Shown: positions 35,774 to 44,393 of the stretch, in pieces
Numbering within the stretch: the stretch's first letter is position 1
How the letters are laid out: each line of letters starts with the position of its first letter
Source: Vreelandella arcis
GTDB taxonomy: Bacteria > Pseudomonadota > Gammaproteobacteria > Pseudomonadales > Halomonadaceae
Assembly: GCF_900103865.1 (NCBI RefSeq)
Contig: NZ_FNII01000001.1
Coordinates: 355,734 to 419,733, forward strand
DNA length: 64,000 bases
Direction: 5' to 3'
Notes under the pieces: model-generated
The model's database searches: none
The model's input: the letters and a program-made list of their open reading frames with translations, nothing else
What the model was told of the DNA's origin: nothing
Translations under genes and position numbers: made by a program

Positions 35774-36346
35774 GGCCTTTTCATCAGTCAGGCCTGATTG
35801 GGGAGGCGCACAAGAACTTAAAGCAAAGCGAGTAAGGCAAGCGTTGAGAGCCAAGTTGTCATTACCTCAACTATGGGAGAGCGCCAAATATGTTTCGTGG
35901 CCACGTAGTCACGCCAGCCCCATTGTCCGCGTGCCGAGACCCTCTGGCAGACCTGAGTCTAAAACGATTGCTCGATTGCCCAATGAGTACGATACGTTCG
36001 AGTGCTGTATCGCGTATAGGGATCAGCGCGGCCTTGAGGTGTGGGGAAAGAAGCGCTGGAGGGAGTTACTGCTCGTTGAGGCACGTTCAGTGGCAAGGCA
36101 TCGCCAACGACCGGCCGGGCCAGTAACGGGTGTCTATCACTATGAACGCCCGTCAGGATCAACCGCATGGATTGCAGCATGGTATGAGCTAACAGCCGAC
36201 GGCTCGCGAAAAAACGCAGCGCACAATTTACATATGGCACCGGCATATCGCGCTATGCTTCTTCTGGTGACGCGATGAAAGCCGCGATTGGTAAACGAAA
36301 GGAAGAAGAGCGATGGTACTGTGTACTGGGTGAGCGGGATGACTGA
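35763..36346 (+). CDS. AP2-like protein, copy 2, with a possible programmed -1 frameshift
   Basis: The zero frame from GTG 35763 stops at 36276-36278 (171 residues). At 36209-36215 the bases A_AAA_AAC lie in zero-frame phase; a -1 slip there continues as RSAQFTYGT, SRYASSGDAM, KRKEEERWYC to a stop at 36344-36346, giving a 194-residue product. The zero-frame tail after the heptamer (NAAHNLHMAPAYRAM) looks like shadow sequence, whereas the -1 frame looks like real protein and is also intact in copy 1. Residues about 60-165 (YDTFECCIAYRDQRG, WGKKRW, TGVYHYERPSG, WIAAWYE, FTYGT) recall AP2-type strands. A fixed one-base loss in an A-run, or a sequencing error, are the alternatives to programmed slipping. 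Confidence 0.6.
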
Positions 36347-36382
36347 CATGTTAATAAGTAAGCGGTAGCCAGCTTACGGTTA

Positions 36383-36409
36383 GACGCTCAAAACTACCTT
36401 TTGAGCGTC
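36383..36409. terminator. Strong hairpin after AP2-like copy 2
   Basis: Perfect 11-base stem GACGCTCAAAA / TTTTGAGCGTC with loop CTACC. The stem itself ends in As and Ts, so it could end transcription in either direction. Confidence 0.6.
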
Positions 36410-36461
36410 GTCCAGGACGTGCCTTCGACATTAAGCTATCAAGAACCTACAGGAGGCCTTC

Positions 36462-36695
36462 ATGACGACAGTGTCTATTTTCATATATGGCAAGCAACAG
36501 GCAATCTGCTTACCTAGTGAGATGGCTTATGAGGGTATTCAGGCGCTTGAAATTTCGCGGGTTGGGTACACCATCACGTTGCGTCCAGCTCGCCCGGCAT
36601 GGTCGTCATTTCCTGAGCTTGCCAAGGCTGATGCCGACTTTCTTCGAGATCGTCCCTCGGTGGTTGATGACCAGAGATCTGGTTCACAAAAGTAG
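36462..36695 (+). CDS. VapB-like orphan antitoxin
   Basis: Encodes 77 residues; the site AGGAGGCC lies 8 bases before the ATG. The N-terminus (SIFIYGKQQAICLPSEMAYEG) followed by a short beta strand and TITLRPA fits the AbrB-fold of VapB antitoxins, and the tail (WSSFPELAKADADFLRDRP) fits the toxin-wrapping part. A vapC PIN-domain toxin would be expected immediately downstream, but the following plus-strand sequence encodes none. It is therefore an orphan, perhaps left by deletion or serving as an anti-addiction factor. Confidence 0.7.
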   Translation: MTTVSIFIYGKQQAICLPSEMAYEGIQALEISRVGYTITLRPARPAWSSFPELAKADADFLRDRPSVVDDQRSGSQK

Positions 36696-36698
36696 CCG

Positions 36699-36875
36699 TT
36701 ATGTGAAATAAAATGTAATACCCACTGAAGCAGGCGCGAACTCTGCTGTATGGCGCGCTTTCTCTATCCTGATGCACTTCGGTACGTATTCCGCCAACCT
36801 TTCTGCAATACGGTCTTCCAGTTGGTTCGCTGTCAGGAATGATCGCTTACCGGTGATCTGGCCCGACGTAAGCAT
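36699..36875 (-). CDS. Possible small gene or relic, minus strand
   Basis: Encodes 58 residues from an ATG at 36875 (begins MLTSGQITGKRSFLTANQ, then EDRIAERLAEYVPKCIRIEKA). The composition looks like real protein, with an amphipathic helix in the middle, but I see no strong ribosome site and no known family. It occupies the place where a vapC gene would be expected but on the other strand. It may be the remaining end of a longer gene. Confidence 0.3.
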   Translation of the reverse strand: MLTSGQITGKRSFLTANQLEDRIAERLAEYVPKCIRIEKARHTAEFAPASVGITFYFT

Positions 36876-37029
36876 CGTAGCTTTGTACGAATGCGTACAT
36901 GTCGGGAGTCAGCAGCATTTGAACTGATGTCCGATAGCACCGTCGAAAGAAGTATCAGATAAGGGTCGGCTTTCGCCGACAAGCTATTACTCCCCGTTCT
37001 TGCAGGATGGGGTCTTCGCGGAGCACTTT

Positions 37030-37197
37030 ATGGACTACAAACATGCAGTTGTGAAATTCGAAGAAGGCGTTGGCACTCTGCTCTGCAACGGCTGCGGCAT
37101 TACCATCGCTGTGGGTACCAAACACGAGGACAGGGAGCACTATTGTACTATGTGCATGAGTGGGAACTGCAAAGCAAAATTCAAGAAAGGAAAGTAA
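37030..37197 (+). CDS. Small zinc-ribbon-like protein
   Basis: Encodes 55 residues from the ATG at 37030 (CGGAG lies 8-12 bases upstream); a TTG at 37000 is a weaker alternative. Cys residues are arranged as CNGC, then CTMC and a further CxxxxC-like Cys (MSGNC), with a Lys-rich end, as in small zinc ribbons. No family name is recalled. It stands alone between the VapB relic region and an ISL3 relic. Likely a metal-binding protein of unknown role. Confidence 0.5.
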   Translation: MDYKHAVVKFEEGVGTLLCNGCGITIAVGTKHEDREHYCTMCMSGNCKAKFKKGK

Positions 37198-37217
37198 AAA
37201 ATTGGTTCTTCGTCACT

Positions 37218-37386
37218 TCATGTGGATTTGGCCTGATCGAGCAGGCGGCCCACCGGGGTGCCAATCAGGTAGATCATGGCGATGAAGTTGGCCTCGTTCC
37301 GGTAGCCACGTTCCCGTGACCGAGCCGCCTAAGACAGTCCGTTCATCTCTTCCAGTCTTGCGTTCGTCAGTCCCGAGTGCCAGCGT
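37218..37386 (-). mobile_element. ISL3-family transposase relic
   Basis: The minus strand encodes LTNARLEEMNGLS, an in-frame TAG where Gln or similar is expected, then AARSRERGYRNEANFIAMIYL, GTPVGRLL and a stop at 37218-37220. This is the conserved C-terminal end of ISL3 transposases. Only about 56 codons remain and they carry a stop, so the element is dead. It abuts the last codon of the GntR gene. Confidence 0.75.
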
Positions 37387-38019
37387 CTAATCCACGGTCT
37401 GGGATCGCGCAAAGCGTTCCCGTGACACAGTTAGATGTTTATCGAGCTCTTGTTCGGCTAAGAAAGTGTTTCGCCTCAGCGCATTGGCAATGTCGTAGTG
37501 GCCGGCGTTAGATTGTCCGAAGGTGCGGGTCATGTTGTTGCGGGCTAGCCGTATCTTGTCGGCCACGAGGCGGTAGGAGTCGATCAGGTACTGGTTGCCA
37601 GACGACTGTATCAGGGTCATGTGGTACTGATAGTCGAAAGCCTCATAACGGACCCAGTCTTCCACTTCGATCGCTTCATCCATTTCATGGCACAGCTTAA
37701 GCAAATCACCGGAGAGCTTGAAAACATCTTGAGTCATTCTCAGCGCTCCGATTTCCATCATCTTGCGGAAGGCCATCAACTGTTCGAGTTCGGCGAGGGT
37801 CGGGTTCCAGATGCGATTACCACTCTTTGGCGAGATGGTTAACAGTCCTTCATGCTGTAGCCGCTTCAGCGCCTCACCTACCGGACTGCGGCCAATCCCC
37901 AACCCCTCGGTCAGCTCCTTGATGGAAATCTTTTGATCCAGGATATACGTCCCATTGAGTACCCTATCCTTGATAATGGTGTATGCCTGCTGGGACATTG
38001 TTTCGGCACTGTCACTCAT
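37387..38019 (-). CDS. GntR-family (FadR/FCD) regulator of the GMC-enolase-ALDH locus
   Basis: Encodes 210 residues; GAGGAGAG precedes the ATG. The N-terminal winged helix (SIKELTEGLGIGRSPVGEALKRL, EGLL) is typical of GntR; the C-terminal all-helical domain (about 85-205) fits the FCD ligand-binding fold. These proteins usually repress catabolic genes and let go on binding a pathway acid. It lies next to a BCCT carrier on the same strand, with the catabolic operon divergent; two matching 16-base palindromes in the divergent promoter region are its probable operators. Its 3' end touches an ISL3 relic, but the protein looks complete. Confidence 0.85.
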   Translation of the reverse strand: MSDSAETMSQQAYTIIKDRVLNGTYILDQKISIKELTEGLGIGRSPVGEALKRLQHEGLLTISPKSGNRIWNPTLAELEQLMAFRKMMEIGALRMTQDVFKLSGDLLKLCHEMDEAIEVEDWVRYEAFDYQYHMTLIQSSGNQYLIDSYRLVADKIRLARNNMTRTFGQSNAGHYDIANALRRNTFLAEQELDKHLTVSRERFARSQTVD

Positions 38020-38116
38020 CTCTCCTCCTCGTCATCTTGTCTTTCTCTTTGGCAACCCGCTATCACGACGACGGGCTCGGCACCGAGCCCGCTCGATCGA
38101 TGATCGATCAACTCCT

Positions 38117-39760
38117 TCAGCCGAGATCGGTCTGGGTGGTGGGGCCGTTACCCGGAGATTTGACTCCCACGGTTGCCGGTGTCAGATACTTTCTGCCACC
38201 GATGTCACGCACCGCCGACTCGTTAAACAGGTCTTGGTCCAGCATCAGCATGAAGCTGCGTCCCACGATCGCGATAACGAAGCACAATGGAAAGCCTGTC
38301 AAGATCGAGATCGTCTGCAGCGGCGTCAAACTCTCGGGATTGAGGAAGTACAACGCCATCGAGACCATCCCTACCAGCACCAACCAAAAGGAAGCATTGT
38401 AGCGTGAGGCCTCCTGTTCTGGGAGCAGAGTCTTTTGGGTAGCCGATGCGAGTGAATAGCCCACAGCACATTGACCGCTGACATAGGACAGCAGGGCTAC
38501 CAGGCCGAACACCACGATGAACAGTCCCGCTGCTGGTAGCTGCTCGAGCATGACCCTAACCACCTCACCACGCCCGGCATCGTTCATCACAGCAATAAGA
38601 TCGAGTTGGCCGGTGGTCTGGAGATGGATGCCAAAGGCTGGGAAGACCATGTAAAAGACCATACAGCCCAGCGATCCTGCCACCAGGCCGGCGAAGACGA
38701 CCCCGCGAATGGTGCGCCCCCGAGAAATCTTGGCAATGAAAAGCCCGTAGGGCAGGGCGTAGACCACCCACCAAGAAAAGTAGAAGATCGTCCAGGCTTG
38801 AGGAAAGCCAGTATCACGGATCACGTCTGTGGCTAAGCTCATGTAAACGAAGTTCTGCAGCATCAGGCCGAGCCCATCTACCGACTGATTGAGGGTGAAT
38901 GACAGCGGGCCGCACACCAGCACCCCCGCCAGTAGAGCGATATCCAGACGCACGTTGAAGTTCGACAGGCGGGCAACACCTTTCTGCAGCCCCAGTATCA
39001 GAGCCATCATCGGAATGAAGGTCCACAGGAAAATGACGAATATATCGAGCACCGGGTTGCCTGCCTCCATGCCGAAGGCGTAGGCAAAAGTGCTGGAGAT
39101 CAACGGCGTTCCCAAGGCAATCGAAGTCATGACGCCTCCGATGATGCCGAACATGTAGAGGAAGTTGATGGCATGTCCGATCAGGCCATCGGCCCAGCGG
39201 CCCAATACTGGGCGGGTCAGTTCGCTGAGTTTCAAATTCCGTTGCTTGCGCACGTACATGGCGTAACCGATTGGCACCGCGCAGGCGATGTACCAGGCCC
39301 AGGCGGACGGCCCCCAGTGGAACATGCCAAAGGCGCTGGCCCAACGCGCCGCCTCGGCACTGCCCGGCTCTGCGCCAAATGGCGGCGACTGCATGATCCA
39401 GATCCACTCCGCGGCACTCAGATACAAGAGGCTACCCCCGGTGCCGGAGGTGAAGGTCATCCCCAGCCAAGTCAGCGTAGAGAACTCAGGTCGCGTGTCG
39501 CGATCCCCGAGTACTACCTTGCCGTAGCGGGACATGGCCAAGTAAAGACAGAAGCTCATCGCGCCGACGGTCGCCAACAGGAAGAACCAGCCGAGTTCAT
39601 TGGTGGTGAAGGCATGAGCCTTGTCGAGCAGCTCGCCGCTTCCCTCAGGCCAGAAGGAGAAGACGACGGCCAGCACCAAAGTGAGTACAAGGGCTGGCAT
39701 AAATACCGCCAAGTCAAGGCCGGCGATTTCCTTTCTTATTTTCTGATGAAGCATGGTCAT
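38117..39760 (-). CDS. BCCT-family transporter
   Basis: Encodes 547 residues with 12 predicted membrane helices, the usual BCCT layout. Members import betaine, carnitine, choline or related quaternary compounds or sulfonium analogues with Na+ or H+. Family signals: FHWGPSAWAWY around residue 145, and the substrate-site helix segment FYFSWWVVYALPYGLFIAKISRGRT. It lacks the long C-terminal osmosensory tail of BetT/BetP, so it is more likely a nutrient carrier. Transcribed with the GntR gene (97-base gap) and divergent from the GMC-enolase-ALDH operon, so its substrate is probably the one degraded there. Confidence 0.88.
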   Translation of the reverse strand: MTMLHQKIRKEIAGLDLAVFMPALVLTLVLAVVFSFWPEGSGELLDKAHAFTTNELGWFFLLATVGAMSFCLYLAMSRYGKVVLGDRDTRPEFSTLTWLGMTFTSGTGGSLLYLSAAEWIWIMQSPPFGAEPGSAEAARWASAFGMFHWGPSAWAWYIACAVPIGYAMYVRKQRNLKLSELTRPVLGRWADGLIGHAINFLYMFGIIGGVMTSIALGTPLISSTFAYAFGMEAGNPVLDIFVIFLWTFIPMMALILGLQKGVARLSNFNVRLDIALLAGVLVCGPLSFTLNQSVDGLGLMLQNFVYMSLATDVIRDTGFPQAWTIFYFSWWVVYALPYGLFIAKISRGRTIRGVVFAGLVAGSLGCMVFYMVFPAFGIHLQTTGQLDLIAVMNDAGRGEVVRVMLEQLPAAGLFIVVFGLVALLSYVSGQCAVGYSLASATQKTLLPEQEASRYNASFWLVLVGMVSMALYFLNPESLTPLQTISILTGFPLCFVIAIVGRSFMLMLDQDLFNESAVRDIGGRKYLTPATVGVKSPGNGPTTQTDLG

Positions 39761-39812
39761 AGCCTGTCAGGTTGAAACGAAAACCCCGCAAGTACGGGAG
39801 AACCAATTCTTT

Positions 39813-39828
39813 ATCTAACATGCTAGAT
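39813..39828. promoter_or_regulatory. Operator-like palindrome 1 (GntR candidate)
   Basis: ATCTAACATGCTAGAT is a 16-base near-palindrome 53 bases upstream of the BCCT start. It matches site 2 at 40021 in the arms (ATCTAA-N4-yTAGAT). Confidence 0.6.
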
Positions 39829-40020
39829 TAAAGGCTGAGTTTCAACACGAAATACCCTGAAACTCTTTTCATAAAGATGGCTAAGTATCGGAATATGAAT
39901 ATAAAACACAATAAAAACAAGCACTTGTTTTGAAATATTTTAATTATTGAAATAATAATTACCGTCATTTTCAGACCAAGAACCCAGTGCTATATCAAAA
40001 AACCGCCTTCACATTCCGTT

Positions 40021-40036
40021 ATCTAAAGTGTTAGAT
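40021..40036. promoter_or_regulatory. Operator-like palindrome 2 (GntR candidate)
   Basis: ATCTAA-AGTG-TTAGAT is a perfect inverted repeat 37 bases upstream of the GMC start. With site 1 it frames the AT-rich divergent promoter region, as expected for one repressor controlling both units. Confidence 0.65.
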
Positions 40037-40073
40037 TTGTCGCATCGCTGCCTTACCTGACTGGAGCAAGCGC

Positions 40074-41720
40074 ATGAATTCCGAGGTCGACATCATCATC
40101 ATTGGTGCAGGCTCCGCTGGCTGCGTGCTGGCCGAGCGACTGTCACAGGATCCGGAAAAGCGGGTGTTGGTAATCGAGGCGGGCTCCCGCGGCAATAGCC
40201 CGAAAATTTCGGTACCGGCGGGGTTCGTATACAACTTTAACAGCCCACGCTACAACTACTGCTATCGTTCCGAGCCGGAGCCGGAACTGGGTCACCAGCA
40301 GGTCTATCAGCCTAGGGGCAAGGGCGTTGGTGGGTCTGGAGCGATCAACGCTATGATCTATGTCCGCGGCGAGCCCCAGGACTTCGATGACTGGGCCAAG
40401 GTCAGCGCTCCCCGCTGGTCCTACGAAGCGGTACTGCCCTACTTTCGGCGCCTGGAATGTCATCACAGCTCGAATGTTCATCAGCATGGCCGCGACGGTC
40501 GTATTGGTATCCGTTCCACCCGTGATAGCGCACCGGACCTGTGCCACGCCTTCTTTGGCGCCTGTGACGTCACTGGCCTGTCCTACAATCCTGACTTCAA
40601 CGGCGAACGGCTAGAAGGCTACGGCTTCTACGATATGAACGTGCGCGGCGGACTGCGGTCCTCCAGTGCCCGGGAGTATCTGGCTCCGGCCCTAAAACGC
40701 TCCAATGTGTCGCTGGTAACCAATACCCAGGCAAGGCGGTTGGTGTTTGAAGAGCAGCGCGCAGTCGGCATCGAGATCCAGCAAAACGGTGAACGTCGCG
40801 TCATCAAGGCTCGCCAGGAAGTCATCTTGTGCGCCGGAGCAGTGGACTCGCCCAAGCTACTTCAGCTTTCCGGAGTGGGTGACGCTAACGCTCTGGCCAA
40901 GTTGGGTATCGACAGCGTGATCGATAATCCAAACGTTGGCCAGAACCTCCAAGATCACTTGTGTGGAAGCCTCTTCTATCACAGCCGTGAGCCAACGATG
41001 AACGTCACGCTTAACAGTTTGGCTGGTAAGCTCGCTGCGGGCTGGAGCTACTTGACCAGGAGGCAGGGGCCGCTGGCCTTTGGGGTCAAGCATGCTGGCG
41101 CCTTTGTCCCCATAGACGACGTTCCTCTTCAGAAGCATGTCCAACCAAGGGTTCTTGGCAGCGCCAAGGCACAGGTGTTCTTCAATCCTATCTCCTATGC
41201 ACTACCGGAAGCTTCGGGCGGCAAGCTAAAGCTCCACAAGCACGCGGAAGTCTCGCTGTTTTACAACGTCTGCCGCCCTCATAGCCGTGGTTCCATCACT
41301 CTGAAAAGCGCGGACCCTGATGATGCCCCGGCGATCCGCAACCGTTACTTGTCCGATTCCCGGGATAGGGCGGAGCTGCTCGAAGCTTTTCGTCAGGTAC
41401 GTAAGCTGGCCAATTCGGGGCCACTTAAGGAAGTTCTGATCGATTATCGAGGCTACGAGGACATGCATAGCGACGAGGCCATTCTCGACGACTTCACTGC
41501 CTCCTGTGGTTCTATCTACCACCTTTGCGGCAGCTGTGCGATGGGCACCAGTATCGACACTTCAGTGGTCGACCCTTCGCTGAGGGTACACGGTGCCGAG
41601 GGCCTGCGAGTCGTAGACGCCTCTATCTTTCCGAATATCACTTCTGGCAATACTCAAGCTCCCACTCTGATGGTGGCAGAAGTAGCCGCCGACATCATCC
41701 GCCAGTCCTGGAATGCATGA
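40074..41720 (+). CDS. GMC-family FAD alcohol dehydrogenase (choline-dehydrogenase-like)
   Basis: Encodes 548 residues, the usual GMC length. The N-terminal FAD fold reads [31 protein letters not shown] is the GMC signature region; the C-terminal active-site pair is His in IYHLCGSCAMG and Asn in TSGNTQAP. Members oxidise alcohols to aldehydes. It is the first of three tightly packed genes (next ATG directly after the stop) with an enolase-superfamily enzyme and an aldehyde dehydrogenase; a BCCT carrier is divergent. The substrate is probably a quaternary-ammonium or similar zwitterionic alcohol, but not clearly choline, because the enolase-family gene is not part of choline oxidation. Confidence 0.85.
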   Translation: MNSEVDIIIIGAGSAGCVLAERLSQDPEKRVLVIEAGSRGNSPKISVPAGFVYNFNSPRYNYCYRSEPEPELGHQQVYQPRGKGVGGSGAINAMIYVRGEPQDFDDWAKVSAPRWSYEAVLPYFRRLECHHSSNVHQHGRDGRIGIRSTRDSAPDLCHAFFGACDVTGLSYNPDFNGERLEGYGFYDMNVRGGLRSSSAREYLAPALKRSNVSLVTNTQARRLVFEEQRAVGIEIQQNGERRVIKARQEVILCAGAVDSPKLLQLSGVGDANALAKLGIDSVIDNPNVGQNLQDHLCGSLFYHSREPTMNVTLNSLAGKLAAGWSYLTRRQGPLAFGVKHAGAFVPIDDVPLQKHVQPRVLGSAKAQVFFNPISYALPEASGGKLKLHKHAEVSLFYNVCRPHSRGSITLKSADPDDAPAIRNRYLSDSRDRAELLEAFRQVRKLANSGPLKEVLIDYRGYEDMHSDEAILDDFTASCGSIYHLCGSCAMGTSIDTSVVDPSLRVHGAEGLRVVDASIFPNITSGNTQAPTLMVAEVAADIIRQSWNA

Positions 41721-42830
41721 ATGAAGATCAGCAAGGTTGAATCCTTCCATACTGAGGACGTAGGCATCGTCCGAGTCACCATGGCCGATGGCAGTCAGGG
41801 CCTGGGACAGGTATCTACCTATAACGCCGATATCAGCGTGGAGGTCATGCACCGCCAAGTGGTGCCCTATTTCAAAGACCGCGAGATTAACGACATCGAT
41901 GATATCGCCGATGGCGTGGCACTGGTGCTGGAGCGTCAGCACAAGTTTCTCGGCTCCTACCTGTACCGCGCCTTGTGTGGTGTCGAAACTGCTTTGTGGG
42001 ATTGGCTAGGCAAATCGAGAAACAAGAGTGTGTGCGAGCTGCTCGGCGGCACCCCGCGCCCGCTCCGAGTCTACGCCTCCAGCATGAAGCGCAATATCAC
42101 TCCCGAACAGGAAGCCGAACGATTTCTGCGCCTTCGTGATCGCCACGGCTATGACGCCTTCAAGTTCCGTGTCGGCGCTGAATGTGGGCGCAACCAAGAC
42201 GAGTGGCCAGGCCGTACCGAAACCATCATCCCTACCATTAGGCGCGCACTGGGCCCCGACGTAGACCTACTGGCTGATGCCAACAGTTGCTTTAACCCTG
42301 AGCGTGCCATTGAAGTTGGTCACCTGTTAGAGGACAACGGTATCCGGCACTTCGAGGAGCCTTGCCCTTATTGGGAGATGGACTGGACCCGCAAGGTCAC
42401 TGCAGCACTAACGTTAGACGTGACCGGCGGCGAGCAGGACCACTATCTGCCAGCGTGGCAGAAGATGATAGATGACCGCGTGGTCGACGTATTGCAGCCC
42501 GACATCTGTTACATGGGTGGCATCACCCGCACCCTGCAGGTGGTAGAAATGGCACGCAAGGCCGGGCGCATCGTTACCCCGCACACCGCCAACCTGAGCC
42601 TGGTCACCATCTTCACTCTGCACCTACAGGGCGCCATCGACAATGCTGGCCCCTATCTTGAGTTTTCTATCGAGGAAGACGACTACTATCCCTGGCAGTA
42701 CGGCATCTATGAGAACTTCCCGGTGGCCAAGGATGGCAAGGTCACCATTCCAGACGAGCCGGGCTGGGGCATCCGCGTGCGCCAAGACTGGCTGCAATCC
42801 ACCCACTACCGAGCGAGCGAACTCTCATGA
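41721..42830 (+). CDS. Enolase-superfamily enzyme (mandelate racemase-like)
   Basis: Encodes 369 residues. The capping domain (1-125) precedes a barrel with KFRVG (acid-base Lys/Arg strand), metal ligands Asp in LLADANS, Glu in HFEEPCP and Glu in GGEQD, and the Asp-His dyad typical of the mandelate racemase group (QPDICYMGGIT and TPHTANLS). The pattern supports a dehydratase or epimerase acting on an alpha-proton of a carboxylate. Its place between an alcohol dehydrogenase and an aldehyde dehydrogenase suggests action on the acid product or the starting compound. It is translationally linked: it starts directly after the GMC stop, and its end overlaps the aldehyde dehydrogenase start by four bases. 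Confidence 0.85.
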   Translation: MKISKVESFHTEDVGIVRVTMADGSQGLGQVSTYNADISVEVMHRQVVPYFKDREINDIDDIADGVALVLERQHKFLGSYLYRALCGVETALWDWLGKSRNKSVCELLGGTPRPLRVYASSMKRNITPEQEAERFLRLRDRHGYDAFKFRVGAECGRNQDEWPGRTETIIPTIRRALGPDVDLLADANSCFNPERAIEVGHLLEDNGIRHFEEPCPYWEMDWTRKVTAALTLDVTGGEQDHYLPAWQKMIDDRVVDVLQPDICYMGGITRTLQVVEMARKAGRIVTPHTANLSLVTIFTLHLQGAIDNAGPYLEFSIEEDDYYPWQYGIYENFPVAKDGKVTIPDEPGWGIRVRQDWLQSTHYRASELS

Positions 42831-44314
42831 CTGAACTTAAGACTCTCTGCAAGCAAGCTGGCGTGGTTGATCCGACGCCGCACCTGACACCGCGTCACTT
42901 CATCGACGGTCAGTGGCAGGCATCCACTTCCGACGAGACCATCGACGTCACAGACCCGGGTAGCGAGAGCGTGATCGCCCGCATCGCCCGGGGCACCCCG
43001 GAGGACGTCGAGACCGCCGTAGTCGGCAGCCAACGCGCTTTCGACCAGTGGCGGCGCCTGACACCGGCGGCGCGGGCCGAGCATCTGTTTCGCTTGGCCG
43101 ACACGGTTCGCGACCATGGTGAGCTGCTGTCAGTGATTGAATGCCTGGATTCAGGCAAGCCCTACGCCGAGGCCGAAGCCGATATTCAGGGGGCCGCCTC
43201 TCAGCTGGCCTATTACGCGGGGCTCGCCGATAAGATCGAAGGTACCACCACTCCGTTGGGCGAGGGCTTCGTCTCGATCAATCGGCGCGAGCCGGTGGGC
43301 GTGACCGCTCACATCGCGCCCTGGAACTTCCCGCTGCTGACAGCCGTTCGTGGCCTTGCCCCGGCACTCGCAGCGGGCTGCACAGCGGTAATCAAGCCCT
43401 CTGAGCTGACGTCTTTGTCTACCCGGACCCTGGCGTCCCTGTTTAGCGAGGCGGGTCTACCCGACGGCGTGGTCAACGTGGTCACTGGCTACGGCCAGGA
43501 AATCGGCGATGCTCTCACTGCTCATCGTCTGGTCCAGCACGTGACCTTTACCGGCTCGGTCGCCACCGGCAAGCACGTGATGAAGTCCGCTGCGGACAAC
43601 GTCTCGAGCGTATTGCTGGAGCTCGGCGGCAAATCCCCCGCAGTGGTGCTAGAAGACGCCGATATTGAGCAGGTGGCTGAGGACATGATCTGGGCCATCT
43701 ATTACAACGCTGGCCAGGTTTGCACCGCTGGCTCGCGACTGGTAATTCACGAGTCGCAGCACGAGGCCTTCATGCAAGCTTTCCTGCCACGGGTGAAAGA
43801 TCTAACACTGGGGCATGGTCTCAAGGGCCGGGACATCGGCGCCATCAACTCAGCCGGTCATTTGGCTAAGATCGCGGCTTATGTGGATGACGCCAAGAAG
43901 CGGGGCCTGGCTATCCGCTGCGGTGGCAAGGTGACCCGTGATCCCGAGAGTGGCAAGGGTCTCTTCTTCGAGCCCACAGTGATTGATCGCTTGGAGCAGG
44001 GCGACCCACTCGTGCAGGAAGAGATATTCGGACCTGTGTTAGCGGTTCAGGTGGTCAACAGTGACGAGGAAGCCCTGGCCATGGCCAACGGCACCGACTA
44101 CGGCCTTGCCGCCTGCATCTACAGCCGTGACGTACCCCGAGCGCTGCGCCTAGCCGCTGAGATCGATGCAGGCCAGGTCACCATTAACCAGTACTTCGCT
44201 GGCGGTATTTACGCACCAGTGGGTGGAACCAAGCATTCCGGCTTTGGTCGAGAAAAAGGAGTGCTGGCTCTGGACAACTACCTGCGCAACAAGAACGTAA
44301 CTGTCAAACTTTAA
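42827..44314 (+). CDS. NAD(P)-dependent aldehyde dehydrogenase (betaine-aldehyde-dehydrogenase-like)
   Basis: Encodes 495 residues, standard ALDH length. Seen: oxyanion and cofactor region APWNFPLL, FTGSVATGK, Glu base in LLELGGKSP, catalytic Cys in YNAGQVCTAGSR, and EIFGPVLAV. The combination GQVCTAGSRL is common in betaine- and gamma-aminobutyraldehyde-type enzymes. It should oxidise the aldehyde made by the GMC enzyme of the same operon. The ATG overlaps the enolase stop (ATGA). No terminator is obvious; the next 80 bases lead into an IS30 relic. Confidence 0.88.
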   Translation: MTELKTLCKQAGVVDPTPHLTPRHFIDGQWQASTSDETIDVTDPGSESVIARIARGTPEDVETAVVGSQRAFDQWRRLTPAARAEHLFRLADTVRDHGELLSVIECLDSGKPYAEAEADIQGAASQLAYYAGLADKIEGTTTPLGEGFVSINRREPVGVTAHIAPWNFPLLTAVRGLAPALAAGCTAVIKPSELTSLSTRTLASLFSEAGLPDGVVNVVTGYGQEIGDALTAHRLVQHVTFTGSVATGKHVMKSAADNVSSVLLELGGKSPAVVLEDADIEQVAEDMIWAIYYNAGQVCTAGSRLVIHESQHEAFMQAFLPRVKDLTLGHGLKGRDIGAINSAGHLAKIAAYVDDAKKRGLAIRCGGKVTRDPESGKGLFFEPTVIDRLEQGDPLVQEEIFGPVLAVQVVNSDEEALAMANGTDYGLAACIYSRDVPRALRLAAEIDAGQVTINQYFAGGIYAPVGGTKHSGFGREKGVLALDNYLRNKNVTVKL

Positions 44315-44393
44315 AGAAGCGTATGCCTTGGTTGGCTGCCCTTGTAAACTCTATGGGATACTGGCCAACCAAAACCTAAATTAAAACCTGAGC

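Noticed and set aside
38814..39407. A 197-codon frame in another phase of the BCCT gene
   Set aside because: His/Arg/Gly-rich shadow of a gene with clear membrane helices and family motifs.
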